Below are positions 23,712-36,000 of a stretch of 64,000 nucleotides of DNA, in pieces. The first letter of the stretch is position 1. Each line of letters starts with the position of its first letter. The notes beneath the pieces were generated by a model, which made no database searches, was not told the origin of the DNA, and saw only the letters and a list, made by a program, of their open reading frames with translations. Both the position numbers and the translations under genes were made by a program. Source of the stretch: Didymodactylos carnosus (Eukaryota > Rotifera > Eurotatoria > Philodinida > Philodinidae); the NCBI GenBank assembly GCA_905250885.1, contig CAJNOQ010000019.1, positions 46,310-110,309 of the forward strand, written 5' to 3'.

Positions 23712-23822
23712 CAGAGCTGCAGAATCTGCTTGTTGGATTGTGACTCTGGCGGATTGTGTTTTGTAAAAACTTTTTCTGTTCAGGGAAATTTTCCGATCTC
23801 GCGGGTACATTCTGCACCTCTG
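23712..23822. mobile_element. hAT-like MITE, second member of the 16776 family
   Basis: The left end CAGAGCTGCAGAATCTGC and right end GGGTACATTCTGCACCTCTG are inverted repeats related to those at 16776-16984. Flanking octamers GTGGTAAT and CTGTTGAT agree at only 5 of 8 positions, so the duplication is decayed or chance. Confidence 0.5.
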
Positions 23823-23869
23823 CTGTTGATGCTTAATAGCTTATATACTCTTTGGTGAATCTATAACTA

Positions 23870-24262
23870 CACTGTTAAAAATTTGTGTTCTTCAAAAAAC
23901 AAAAAAAAATGATCTTCATTTGTCCCCTATAGAGATGATATATGTGTTCTCCAAAGATTTACAGAACAAGAATCTTCAGTTTTCTCAAGAACAAAATATT
24001 TGTTCTTTAAGTTTTTTGATCTCTGGACAACTTGTTCTTCAGAGAACAGATTTTTCAAGGACTTCTAAAAAACTGAAGAACAAGTTTTGTGTTTTCTGAA
24101 GAACACAGACGATGAAGATGACACTTTCTGAAGAAAAAAAGTGTTGTTCTTCAGATTTTTGATCTCTATAGGGGACAAATGGTTCTCTGAAGAACTCACT
24201 TTTTAAGAACTATCAAAAACTTGAAGAACATAGCTTTTGTTCTTTAGAAAACAAAAATGTTT
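23870..24262. repeat. TGTTCTTC motif foldback with CACTGT end
   Basis: The interior is made of TGTTCTTC/GAAGAACA variants in both orientations. An inner perfect inverted repeat, ATTTGTCCCCTATAGAGAT, lies at 23918-23936 and 24162-24180. The left end is CACTGTTAAAAATTTGTG, preceded by TA. Its best right-end partner is not here but at 26427-26450 (23 of 24 bases), so this may be half of a larger composite. Confidence 0.65.
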
Positions 24263-25480
24263 CCCTTCGCCTTGTTTTACATTAGATTGGAGAGGGTTGA
24301 GCTAGCTAATACCCTTTAGAAAATCTAATCTTCAATGAAGAAATCAACCACAACTCAATTCAACTACATGGTTGAGGGGAGAACAAAAAAGGCAGAAATC
24401 ACCAATGCCGTAAGAGGCAGACGAACAAACATGCAGAATTAAGAATAATGGTAGATAGATAATACACACGAAAAAACAGAAATCTCATGAGTGTCTTAAA
24501 AACCTCCTTCTATTTTCTCAAAGTAACTATAATTTTTTAATTAACGTTCGAACACAGTACTTTCACACCAACCGCGATTTTTTCGAATAAAATCAAATCA
24601 AATAATTCATTAGTCTTTTCTGTTCTTTTATAAAAATCAATATTAAAGAAATGAAATAGACCCCATGTCACTACTGTTTCTAATGAATTACCTGTTTTAA
24701 CAAAATGATTTGAATCTAAACTAATTTTGTAATAAGTAATGGAATCGTGACATACTAGTATAGACAACCAAGGACTAGATCTTTTGAATCCTTAATGTAA
24801 AAATTAAAAAAGTGCATGAGTGACTTCATTACATGCAAGATGTGACTTTTTAGTGCTGCAGTTAATAAGAAAATTCGAATTAGCCTACTCGATTTTAAAA
24901 GAACTAGACGACATAAAACTTCTTATGACTTTTAAATTCACGTTTTTGAAACAAATCAATTAAACGAGCAATGATGCATCCACTTATCGACAATATCTCA
25001 TTCTCGCATTCGTTTGATTCTGATGATAACACTCGAAGTTACGTCCCGCAGAAGATTATCTCCGATTAGCAACACCTAGAACGCAATAAAAGTCGAAAAA
25101 TGAGACAGTATTAACCGAGTAGAGCAACACTCTCGTAAACGAATCTTTTTCGGAAACGTGAATTCAAAGAACCTTCAACTGGAACAAATAAATTAGATTC
25201 GGAGACACATTTGACAAATGAATAATGAAAACAAACAGACAAAACGACGATAGAATAGAATCTGAAAGAAGGATAATCATCCAAACATCAATGGTTTGCC
25301 CGAGAAAATTTCGACAAAAGCTAAGGACGATCATGCAGCTCGCAAAAAAAAGTTTGTCTGTTTATTGTTTTGAGTTTGTAGAAGGCAGTCATCACTATTA
25401 CCATTTGATCGCATTCTTCGCCTCTCCTCAACTTGCGCTGATATACGCATTTTCATAAACAAATATTTTAATGGACTGTG

Positions 25481-26272
25481 CACTGTAAAAAATAAAGTGC
25501 TAAAAAAGTGTTTTTTATGAAAACTGTTTTGCTAAAAGCGCATCGCTAAACATAGTCCTTCCAGGTATAGAGAAAATAAATCACTTTTAACCTGCTGTGA
25601 ACTAGAGCGTTTCGTAAAAAAACGCGCTTTCAAAGTGATTATAAAAAGAGCATTTTTAAAAATATATAGTAAAAAGACGCTTTTGAAGTAACCCAAGAAA
25701 AAACAGTGTGACATGAAGCATTTTTTTAAAAAGACACTTTTTAAAGTCATGTTGACAAGTCATTCACCTCTTTTATTTTGCTATTACTACTAGTATATAT
25801 GTAACGCTGATTTTCTTCGAATAACTTAGAAATTTTTCTCTTCAACGACTATACAAGTTATCGAAACTTGCCTAGAAGAAGTGTCCTTCTATGGATTAGT
25901 ATTAGTGGTAGTATCAAACTTTCAGAGGGTACTAAGAATAGTTCCTTGGTTCAAAGGAATCAAAAATTAACAAAAATTAGAAAATCATACTTATGAGTTC
26001 AAAATTAAATATAATAAAATTTGAGAAATGTCGTTCAAAAAAGTGGCCTAGAGAAGAGCACTTTCAAAAGCAATCTCTTGTGGCGCTGATCCTATTTGTA
26101 GCGGTCTTTATTTCGTTTACTTTTCAAGTGACCACCGGAGAGCGCTTTGCAAGTGGTTTTCTTTAAAGCACTTTTCAAAATGTTCTCCAGTCAAACACTT
26201 AAAAAGCACGGCAAAACAAGATCGCTTCAAATAGGATCAGCGCCAGTACAGAGCGCTTTCTCTCTTACAGTG
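25481..26272. repeat. AAAGYGC motif element with CACTGTAA ends
   Basis: Ends CACTGTAAAAAATAAAGTGC and the complement of GCGCTTTCTCTCTTACAGTG match at about 16 of 20 positions. TA follows the right end. Both flanks are built from AAAGTGC/AAAGCGC motifs. The middle (25818-26053) is a copy of the dispersed repeat at 1801-2012. A perfect 18-bp inner inverted repeat, TGGCGCTGATCCTATTTG, lies at 26081-26098 and 26228-26245. Confidence 0.65.
25818..26053 (+). repeat. Dispersed repeat, copy 2 (partner at 1801-2012)
   Basis: Same orientation as the copy at 1801-2012, with long shared blocks such as AAATTTTTCTCTTC and TTAGTGGTAGTAT. It sits inside the element at 25481-26272. Confidence 0.55.
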
Positions 26273-26278
26273 TATCCA

Positions 26279-26450
26279 CACTGTCCTGTTCTTTATAATA
26301 ATGAAGAACTAGTTTTTCGAAGAACAAAAACTCTGCTAAAGAACAAAATCGAGAAAATAGGCTGAAAAATATATTCTGTTCTTCAGTTTTCAAAGAACAC
26401 ATTCGTGTTCTTCACCATGTTCTCCGGAAGAACACAGATTTTTAACAGTG
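26279..26450. repeat. TGTTCTTC motif foldback, second copy
   Basis: The left end is CACTGTCCTGTTCTT; the right end's complement is CACTGTTAAAAATCTGTG. TA follows the right end. The interior consists of GAAGAACA/TGTTCTTC variants, as in the patch at 23870. It starts only 6 nt after the right end of the AAAGYGC element. Confidence 0.65.
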
Positions 26451-27216
26451 TAGACTTATAAAGTAAGGGTATTTTCGAAAACTTGATCGGTTTTCGTCCA
26501 AGAGATATTTATTCTCGGTAACAGTCACGTAATATTGTACAACATACAAGATTATAGTTATTTGTAAGAAATAATTAAACCAATCATACTTTGCAAAGAA
26601 TTGAAAGTCGTCTCAAGGAAACAACAATCAATGATAGTGAGAACATTAAACTACAGGATCCAAGAAGACTATAATGATCTTTTATTCTGGAAGACGGTTA
26701 CACTATAGAGTGTCATACGACAATTAACTATCTTCTATAAAATATTTTTTCATTTTATGAATTAATTATTTGACAAATAATTATTTTTAAAAATATTTCG
26801 AATATGTCATCTTCACCGATGTACGTCTGGTTGCTCTTTTCCCAATCGATCTATACGAGCAGATATATAGCCGAGAACGAATGGTTGATTCGAAAGAGAA
26901 AACACAGGATAGAAGAAAGCAAAAAGTTGCTGATGTATAGCATTTAATGTATCTTTACGCATGTCTTTAGTGAAGCATAGTTGAAAAACAATAATGATAA
27001 TTACTATTATGTTCTGAATAAAATAATAGTCTCGTCTAAATGTGTTTTCAAACTTTTTTAAAACTGTAGGGATTCACTTATTCCTATTTTACTTAGTCGG
27101 CTTAGTACAGTCTTATTAATTTAGAAATTTAATATTCAGGGAACAGATAAATATTTATTTTAAGATGATCTACCAAAACAGCATCCATAGCCGGCATCTC
27201 ATCGCTCTCTAATTGA

Positions 27217-27270
27217 GCGTCTAAATCACATTCAAAAGTTCATATCGGATAAAAATTAAAATGTTTCTCC
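27217..27270 (-). pseudogene. Inverted fragment of the mariner-like transposase end
   Basis: On the minus strand this segment matches part of 27485-27535 (TATCCGATA and TTGAATGTGAT blocks). It is an inverted partial copy with stop codons. Confidence 0.45.
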
Positions 27271-27389
27271 TTCTTTTAGCAAGCATTTTGTTCAACAGTT
27301 AATTACTTGAAAGTCTTACTTCACTGTTATTCTCCTGACCCGAAAGTCGTTTCTTTCAATGCTATTCCGTATTTCACGAATTCTCACTC

Positions 27390-27563
27390 ACCACTGAACT
27401 ATTTCTATTCGATCAGCTGCTCTTCGAAGCAGAGTTATGCCTGAAATCTCGAAATGTTGTATATTTACCGTACTCACCAGAACGTCTTAATTTTATCCGA
27501 TACGAGCTTCTGAATGTGATACTTAAACGCCCCATCAAAAAAACAATGAAGCACCATATATAA
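27390..27563 (+). pseudogene. Decayed Tc1/mariner-type transposase C-terminus
   Basis: An open frame includes VYLPYSPERLNFIRYELL followed by NVILKRPIKKT and a stop at 27561-27563. The LPYSPxLNxIxxxxxxLK pattern is the conserved segment before the last catalytic Asp/Glu of Tc1/mariner/IS630 DDE transposases. The rest of the enzyme is missing or scrambled; no intact ends were seen. Confidence 0.6.
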
Positions 27564-29383
27564 GGAAAAAGGTCTATTTCCTCATGGAGTAGTCAATATC
27601 TTCAACTTAAGATACTCCTTCACCTAAGAAATGATTATTTTTTTAAAACGATCGATATTAAGCTGACCTCTTGAAAAGCTGTGCCGTATACATTAAAAGG
27701 CGAAACTAAAAATATTTTCAATAGTGCTAAATAGTACAGCAAGCATTTATGATAAAAATGGACGTCTGCTAGCTCTGAGAGATAGTTTGATCAACAGTTA
27801 TGAGAGTTCCAAAGTCTGCACCATATTCTGGCACCACTATATCTCAAGATCTAATTTCGTCCTCCCACATTCAGTGTTTTAAAGATCTTTCCATTTCCTT
27901 TAATATTACGAAATTTGGGATGGCTTTAATATACGGGTAGAGGTGTTTGACAACTAATTTATCGGCAGTCCCTTGTAGAATTCAAAACTTTATCAGCGGT
28001 AGGGCCGCCGCAGCTGTCATCACCATATATAGAAAAAAATTGTAATTAGAACTTCATAGCGTTAGGTTTTTCTTTGAAGGTTTAAGAAAAATCAAAGTTT
28101 TTAGAAATCTCGGAAGAGATTTCTTTACGTTTTTAGATAAAATTCACGTTGTCCGCCTGATTTTAACCATGGTTATACCCATTACGCCTGAACTACATGA
28201 GATATTAATTTTAAATTTTACTGTAAATTATTTATGGTATGCTTAATAAATGCTGAAAAGATACTAAGCTAAACATCCGACTCAATTCAGCGAAAATGTA
28301 TTTCTTATGCAAAACTGCTGTTCAAATTTTTTTATTATATCAAACAAAAGAAATTTATATTCTCTTGTTTTCTATTACAGCAAACATTATATATTCGAAT
28401 TTGTTTCTAAAAAGATTGAGAAGTATTTTCATATACTGTATAGCTTGTATAGTATCCTTCATTAAGTAAAAATTTGATAATAGCAGAGAAGAAAAAATTT
28501 GATTAGACATCAAGAAAAGCTCATCGTAACTATTTTGGAGTATTAGTGGTATAGTAGACTTTTGGCAAGTAATGACGTTTTTGCATGTCAAAAAATGGAT
28601 GAAAGGAATAGAATATACACGCACATAGATCGAAAGATGTATGTAATGAGAATTCTATATATGTATAAAACCATCCTCAACTTCTTTGTATGTATCTAGT
28701 AGTTGCTTATTAGAATAGAAAAAAAAGGCGAAACGACACACATAGTCTACATAACGAGAGAAAAACTTGAGCTTTCTAATATTTCTTTTTCCTTCTACAG
28801 AAATTATTTCTGAAAAAGAGGCAACAATACAAAATATTCTTTTTCTCTGTTTGTTCTATCTCGCATATAGTCTAAAAGTTTACATAGTTTGGATCACTAT
28901 ATGTCTTTAGAAGAGAAAATTGCGTATGTAGCTTTTACTATAAAACATCTATCTACTTGCTTTGAAAGAAAAAAGGACGAAAAAGAAAAAAAATTCTGGA
29001 AAAAAACGTCGACAAAGCTAAAATAATAATAAGACGCATTCATTACATCATTAATCAGTCAATCATTCTACTCTTGTTACTACAGACACACACACGTTTT
29101 TCTCACATGCATTTATCCAAGAATGAACTAAAATGGAAAAAATAAAGTAGGTGAATTAACAGGTTCTTTTGTTTTAAAACATTTAGTCTAGTTGCGATTG
29201 TGTGGTAAGTAAACCACATTTCAGAAGAATGCGTGTATCGGTTGGTATAGCTCATTTTTGTAGTGAGAAATGAATGAAAAAATTCCATAGGCTGGCTTAA
29301 ACTAGTTAAAAGACTACAATTATTTTATCATCGTCAGTTTGCTACAAAATTCTGAAAATTTCAAGTGATATTAACACTACCTG

Positions 29384-29721
29384 CTCTGTAAAAATAAAGA
29401 TTTGTGTACAAAATCTAAAAGGGTATAGAGAAGTGAAACCATTTCTGAACCTTTTAGGTTCTGAAAAAGTAGATCATTTCAGCAGCTTAGGCGTGCTTTC
29501 ACAGTATTAGGCGGTGGAAACTGAGCCCGAAAAATACTTGAAACTACTTTAATTTTTGTTTTATCGCGAGAAACTCATGAGGAAAAAACATAACGGAATA
29601 TCGTTTTAATGCACTTAAAACGGTTTCTTATCGTACCTTTTCTTCTACGAAATCCAAAAGGGTTTAGAAATGGTTGCAGTTCTCTATACCCTTTCGTACA
29701 TAAATCTGTTTTTTTAGAGAG
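29384..29721. repeat. Foldback with CTCTGTAAAAA ends
   Basis: The left end is CTCTGTAAAAATAAAGATTT and the right end's complement is CTCTCTAAAAAAACAGATTT. Just inside lies an AAAGGGTATAGAGAA inverted repeat (29418-29432 and 29680-29694). The ends recall the CACTGTAAAAA type. A related fragment is at 52724-52812. Confidence 0.65.
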
Positions 29722-32700
29722 TGGTAAAGTTAGAGCAGTTTAGTACACACGATACTAAAATATCAAAAACCGAAAAGAATTGTAGAACTAGTTTGAGTCA
29801 GGACTTCTGTGTTAAAAATAGCCATGATTGTTTTTTTAAAGTAGTCAACACAGATATTGAGTAAACGTAAAAGAGTACCTAAAATGCTCAAAAATGAAAT
29901 TTTGTTCAGACTGTATCTATTTAAAAGAGCATTCAGAGTTATTGAATAAATTCAAATTTTTGACTATTCGTACTTTAAAATAGTTGAACTGTGAGTTTTT
30001 ACTAAAAGTTATCGAAAAAGATTTGTCATAAATCCATTTTTATTTTCTGTATTATTATCTTTTCTTTATTTTGAATTTCTAAATCATATAGCAGTTGAAA
30101 GAGCAAAATTCGTAAATAAAACAATGATTTCACATGTTAGGATCAGATCTGAGTATCGAACATATTTGAATTATTGAAGTTTTCTGAATTGATTACATTG
30201 AATAGTTAGAACATCATAAAATCTGTAATACCAATATAAAAACTTAACGCCAATTTGTCCAGCAGACGATTCTCTACAATATGAAGAGGCTTCTCGCTGT
30301 ATTCCACTGTAAATAGAAAAGGCTACTATAAATTTCAATTAAAATTAAGTTTCCGCTTGATGAACACTTTCGTAAGACTAAGTAGGAAAATGGGGCTTCT
30401 ATGAGGAAAAACGTTACTTTAAAAATATAGAATGTAGCACTACTACTCTCCCGCCTGATATATTTGAGGCATACCAAAGTTGGGAAAATTTTTTTCAGAG
30501 CTAATATATAAATTTGTTATCAACTTCACCTTCTTTGTCGAAATAGAACTGCCATCCGAGTATTACCTGGTCAGCACTAGAATATATTCTAGTATTTTGT
30601 CTACAACATGTGGCTATTTGATTGTAAAATGTTGATGAAACTTTAGATTAAAGTACCCGTTTTTTCTTTTATATGACTGATTTTGACAAGCGTGTTTTGT
30701 ACACAGTCTGTACCAATTAGTAAAAATTACTTCCTCAATACATGCAGCTGTTTTCGATTACTTGTGCTGCACTATTCATTCATTCTACTTTGACACATCG
30801 TAAAAGATTGGGTATAAAGAAATTTGAATAAGAAATAGTGAGAGACACTCAATCAAATTCATTATACTATATCATTTTAGAAAATTCTTGTCAGAAGAGC
30901 CACGATTCAAGATAAATATACAAAGCGTCTTGTAATAAGTATCAAACGTAATTACCACTGGGAATTTCTCTTATTCATACAAATAAGTATAGAAAACCGG
31001 ACCATAGTTTTTTAACTCATTTTAAAAAATCAATTTGTGTTGTATTTACTTGTATAAAATTATCGCGTATATAACTTTCAGTCTTTGTACAGGGAAGATC
31101 GCTGATACATAAATTAATGTTTTTCAATACATGTTCACTCCCCCTAGACCTTGGCTGATATATTCCACTTTGTTTCATCTTCATATACACACATAATTAA
31201 CTACGCACGATGCCTTTTTTTTAAAAAAAAAGAAATTACATTGTAATTGTAGATATAGACAGAGAGGAGTGTAAGAAGTTAAAGGTCATATTTCTATATA
31301 CACACTTATGTAAGAAAGAGAAGGTATCGAAATCATACAGTAAAAGTATACACGCACACAATTTATCTGTCGAGGTGTTATGATGATGCTACTAAAGAAA
31401 AATATGACTTGCATTCAACAATACATCAGAACAACAACAAAAAGTACTAATCTGACAATTGAACCGATTGATTGAACACATGCATACAGAGAGCTCGTTT
31501 CTATATACACAAAGTTTATTGTAAGTTTAATCTTTTCTGTGTATTAATATCATATATTCATCGACGCGCATCATTGTATACGTCCCAAGCAATTTTCATA
31601 GGCAGACAATTTTAGTTCTAGCACCATGTTTAAAACAAAAGTACGTTTTTGTTTAAGATTATTATATTCTTTCTCAGACCTTCAAGGATGTTTAATTTAT
31701 AGACATCTGCAGGCAAGAAAATATTTTTTACACTGTATTGCTCTTTGAGGTTAAGTTCTTAATTGATTAGTTTTACTCTTTCTTTCTTCTATATGGACAT
31801 TGATGTTTTCCCCTCTTACTATGCTCGGAAAAGAATAAAAAATTCTTTCTAGATAATCGTATACATTCTTGCTATAGTTTTAATTATATTATGATAACTT
31901 ATAAGAATTACTATCACACATCATAACAACGTAATAAACGAAGGAGAAAGTCTGTCTCTATTTAATAAAGATAATCAACAACTTGTATAACGTTAGTTAG
32001 TAATAATGTTCTCATGTGGAAAAAAAGACATTTTGTGATTAATGCGATTCCATTTCAAATATCTGTCATTATAACGCGTATGAACGTATTGCCCCTTAAA
32101 AAACAGTACAAAAATAGTTTCACTTTATTCTTAGTGGTTTTAGAACCAACAAATTAACTAATGGTTAATAGGTTAGATTACTTCTTGTTCGAACTTTGTA
32201 ACTTTTTACAAGAACAAAAATAGTCTCATCAATATTGAGCGGAAACAGGCAGTAATAAGTATGATTGTTTTCTTCTTATTTTGTTTTTGAAAAAAGTTCC
32301 GATTACTAGTTAATGGAAAAAACAGTTCTTCTAGTGAAGTTCAAATATTCCGTTTTCCAAGGAAATGCAATAAAATGAACGACATATTTAGCTTAGAAAA
32401 ATATGATTTTTTTTCTCTTCTCATGACAGTCTTTCTTGTGAGTTTTAGACTGCGTGGATGGAAAGAATAAATATTTCTTCTTTTTTTTTTTTTTTGCTTT
32501 TCGAACCGTAGTGGGCTTTATCGTTTATGTTCAAGGGAGAAGAATACATACACTGAACAGATTACTATTCAATTTTTTTTTCTTCTTTTCACTCTCACTG
32601 TATAATTAAGATTCAATGTAACATCACTTCGTCGGAATAGATTAAAATGAAAAAAAATGTTTTCGTTAAAACATCTTCGCATCGACAAATGTGTGTAACA

Positions 32701-32997
32701 TATCATTAGACTATATGGCGATGTTTACACTCTAATTTATTATCTGAATGAGATAAGGACTGTCACTAAATGAAAATAAAAAATTAGAGTGTGCATATGG
32801 TTGGCAGATGAACCAAAGAATTATATTTAGCACTATTGTTGAACCAATTCAAATTCTTAGCAGATATTTTAATAATGTATTTTACTAGTGAGAAAAATGA
32901 AAGTTGAACTAATCTGTATCATAAATTATTCTTCGATTTTTAAATGATTATATTAAATATTATCTGAATATATATTTTTTTATTTTGTAATTCTAGA

Positions 32998-33025
32998 GTA
33001 TTATCAATAATAACACATTGTCAAT
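32998..33025 (+). promoter_or_regulatory. Splice acceptor and short 5' UTR before the RUSC-like start
   Basis: A T-rich tract ends in attctag at 32997, 28 nt before ATG 33026. This marks either the end of a 5' UTR intron or a spliced-leader trans-splice site. Confidence 0.45.
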
Positions 33026-36000
33026 ATGCTCAAAAACAACGTCAAATTAGAATATGATACAACGTTGGCATCCCAATTATTAGATAGTATTGATGCTCAT
33101 TTAAACGAGTCTAATAATCATTCATTATCGTTATTATTACATCGAAATAATAATAATATTCAAATGGAACATGTCATGTCTGTTGATCGTTCAGATGACA
33201 GCGATAATTCAAGTTCAAAAATTGAATTGGACGATGATGATAATGGTGAACTTTGGTTAAGTGGTCATCGTAGCATATTTTCATCATATGGAGATCATAT
33301 TGAAGTGCGAAAAACGCCTATTGTTCGTGAACGACCTGCTAAATATTTGACCGACAGTTTATTACAACAATTACCGTCAAAGAATGGAGGAGTGTCAAAC
33401 AGTGTCTACGAAGGATTTCATTGGGATTTGTATGATGCTGAACACATGTATCATTTAGCATTTGATCAACAACGAATAACGCCAGATGAGGTGAATAGTA
33501 ATGGAGACAGTGATAATAGTAAAACTGGTCAAAGTCAAAGTCTAAGTGATTGGTCAATGAGACTGAGTTCAACGCATCATACTCATGATACTGGAGAAGA
33601 TACTGGGGATGAAGCATCGTCATCATCGATCACGGGAATTACTCAGAAAATAATACCAGATAATAGCACAACACGAACATCATGGCATCAAATGAAAGAA
33701 AGAAGTACGAGGAAAAATAAATCATCGATAAACAGTTCAACAACAACTGATGATGATGAAAAACGTGAGAATAGTCCACTGACACTTTATCGACTATTTC
33801 AACGTACAAGATCTCAGCAACCTCATAAACTTTATCAAAATTTTAGTGATAAAAGTGTATGTGATTCATTATCATCCACAGCATCGTCAATTCAACATCC
33901 AACAGTATTTCCATGTGTAAAACTTTCTAGTCCGACAACGTTTTCAAAATTAAAATTAAACGGAACAGTTGATAATGGCAATATATTATCATCTTTGGCA
34001 GTATCTAATGATATTGCATTAACAAAGAATAAAAAGTCATCACTAGAATCAAATAAGCGAAAGTCAACAAGTGGTAAGTGATATCTGCTATTTGCTGAAT
34101 CTATGAAGCATAAAGAGGCTCCTTTTAGGAGTCAACGAAACTTCATGCTAGAATATTATTTTTATTGTCTCAATTCTAGAAAAAATAGCGTGTGATCAAT
34201 CAACTCAATTTCCTCTGTACAGAAATGATCAATCAATCCAAACATCATTGAACAACGATTCTAAAACATACTTTATGCACTATTGTCGTACGAATAAATG
34301 TTCGCAAACCGAACGAAATCAATCACTACATACAAATAGATATTCCCTACCAACTAATCTTTGTTATGGCAATGATGGACATCTTCAATCAAAATTATTA
34401 CTTTTATCTCGTTCAAAAAGTTTACCAAAATTTGCTGTTGATAACACAAAATTTTCTAGTCAAAATCATCAATTTTTACCCAAAAATGTTAAATCATTAC
34501 CAAATCTTGATTTTTTGAATACTTATGACTCGACAACATTTAATCAAATAAGATCATCGTCATCAAATGAATGTATAAAAAAGACGATAAATAATTATGA
34601 TGATCTTAATTCTAAAAAGACAAAAACAGTATTCTATTGTATTAATACGAACAGTAATCGCTCAATACCGTTTCATTCACAATTTTATCATAAACCACGA
34701 ACACTAAAAGAAATAAAACGAATTAAAAATGTAAAAACCGTATATCAAAAACTCACTAGTCCAACAGCAACATTACCGTCACCAAGTTTTACATCACCAT
34801 TAAGTCCAATTATTAACAAGTGTGAAGAAGAAGAAGAAGCTTCGTTAAGTGGATATTCTCAACAGTCGACAAGCAGCAATAATAGTACATCAAGTAGTGG
34901 ATATTTTAGTAATGCTGAACGTCAACAACAACAGCAACCGATAACTACCACTGCACCCACAACAATAGCAAAAGAATTTCATACACCACATTTAAAATCA
35001 TGTTTGAAACGAGCAAAAACTGAAGATCTAACAGTAGCATTAACACCAATAATTGCCTGTGGGGGATCAGATGTATTGGCTGGTGGTGTCGCAGGAGATA
35101 TATTTACATTGGCTGCTATATCACGTATTGGATGGAAAAATACAACAACAAACACAAATTTAAGTCGTCAACGTCGCTATTCAGCACCCACTTATTCATC
35201 ACTGACTAATTTATCAAATCAAATAAACGTACAATTGCGTACAAGAAGAAATGGGACATTATCCGAACACGATCTTCGAACGAAAAAAAGTGTGAGCTTC
35301 TGTGAAAACATAATCAAAAGAGTAATTACACCTTCAGCTAGTCCAAAACATCGGCCATTAATGACAGTAACAAATCATTCCATAACTAAAAAATATACGA
35401 ACGGTAAAAAGAATTTGATATGATAAGTGTTCATTAGTTAGTTTTAAAGTGTTTTTAGATACATATGAAATCGATTTGCTTCCAGCCGAAAGTTTTACCG
35501 ACAGTCCACCAAGTGAATTTAATTTGTCGGCTGAGGAGGAAGATGAAACACAAAAACCAATGAACTATATCGAATCGAAAACAAATATACTCCAGAACAA
35601 CACTACAAATGTAACAAGAGCAAAGAAAAATTCAAAATCTTCTATCGACATAGGTTTGTACATTCTAAATGCATTATTTTAAATACTTATTTATGTTTTT
35701 TGACTAAATCGTTTTAGCTCTTGTCAAAGCGTTTGCTAATACTGTTCTTCGTATACTTGAGATCAAATGTGGTGATCAGGTAAGTTTTTCTCATTTCGGT
35801 TTAATGACATTGTATCTCAAGTTTTCTTTTTGCTTCTTTTACAGTCATATTACTTGAATAACAATAGTAATCAAGATCTTGATCGAACATTGCGAAATGA
35901 ATTTTGTCCACAACTTCGTGAAGTGTTAGAAGACGGTTTAAAACAGCATGCTGGCTCATTATTTTCCAAAAAGATAACATTATGGCGGATTATTGATTTG

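Larger units (their letters stand above)
15820..32997. other. 17-kb gene-poor region rich in inverted-repeat elements
   Basis: No gene could be supported. Frames of 60-120 codons occur but are AT-biased and lack plausible splice or domain signals. The region holds the elements listed separately at 16456, 16776, 17529, 19332, 19850, 20030, 21989, 23712, 23870, 25481, 26279, 27217, 27390 and 29384. The stretch 29722-32997, next to the RUSC-like gene, shows only AT-rich sequence and T runs; regulatory DNA for that gene could be here but no site is recognisable. Confidence 0.5.

Noticed and set aside
33339-33626. 95-codon minus-strand frame
   Set aside because: Antisense shadow of RUSC-like exon 1.
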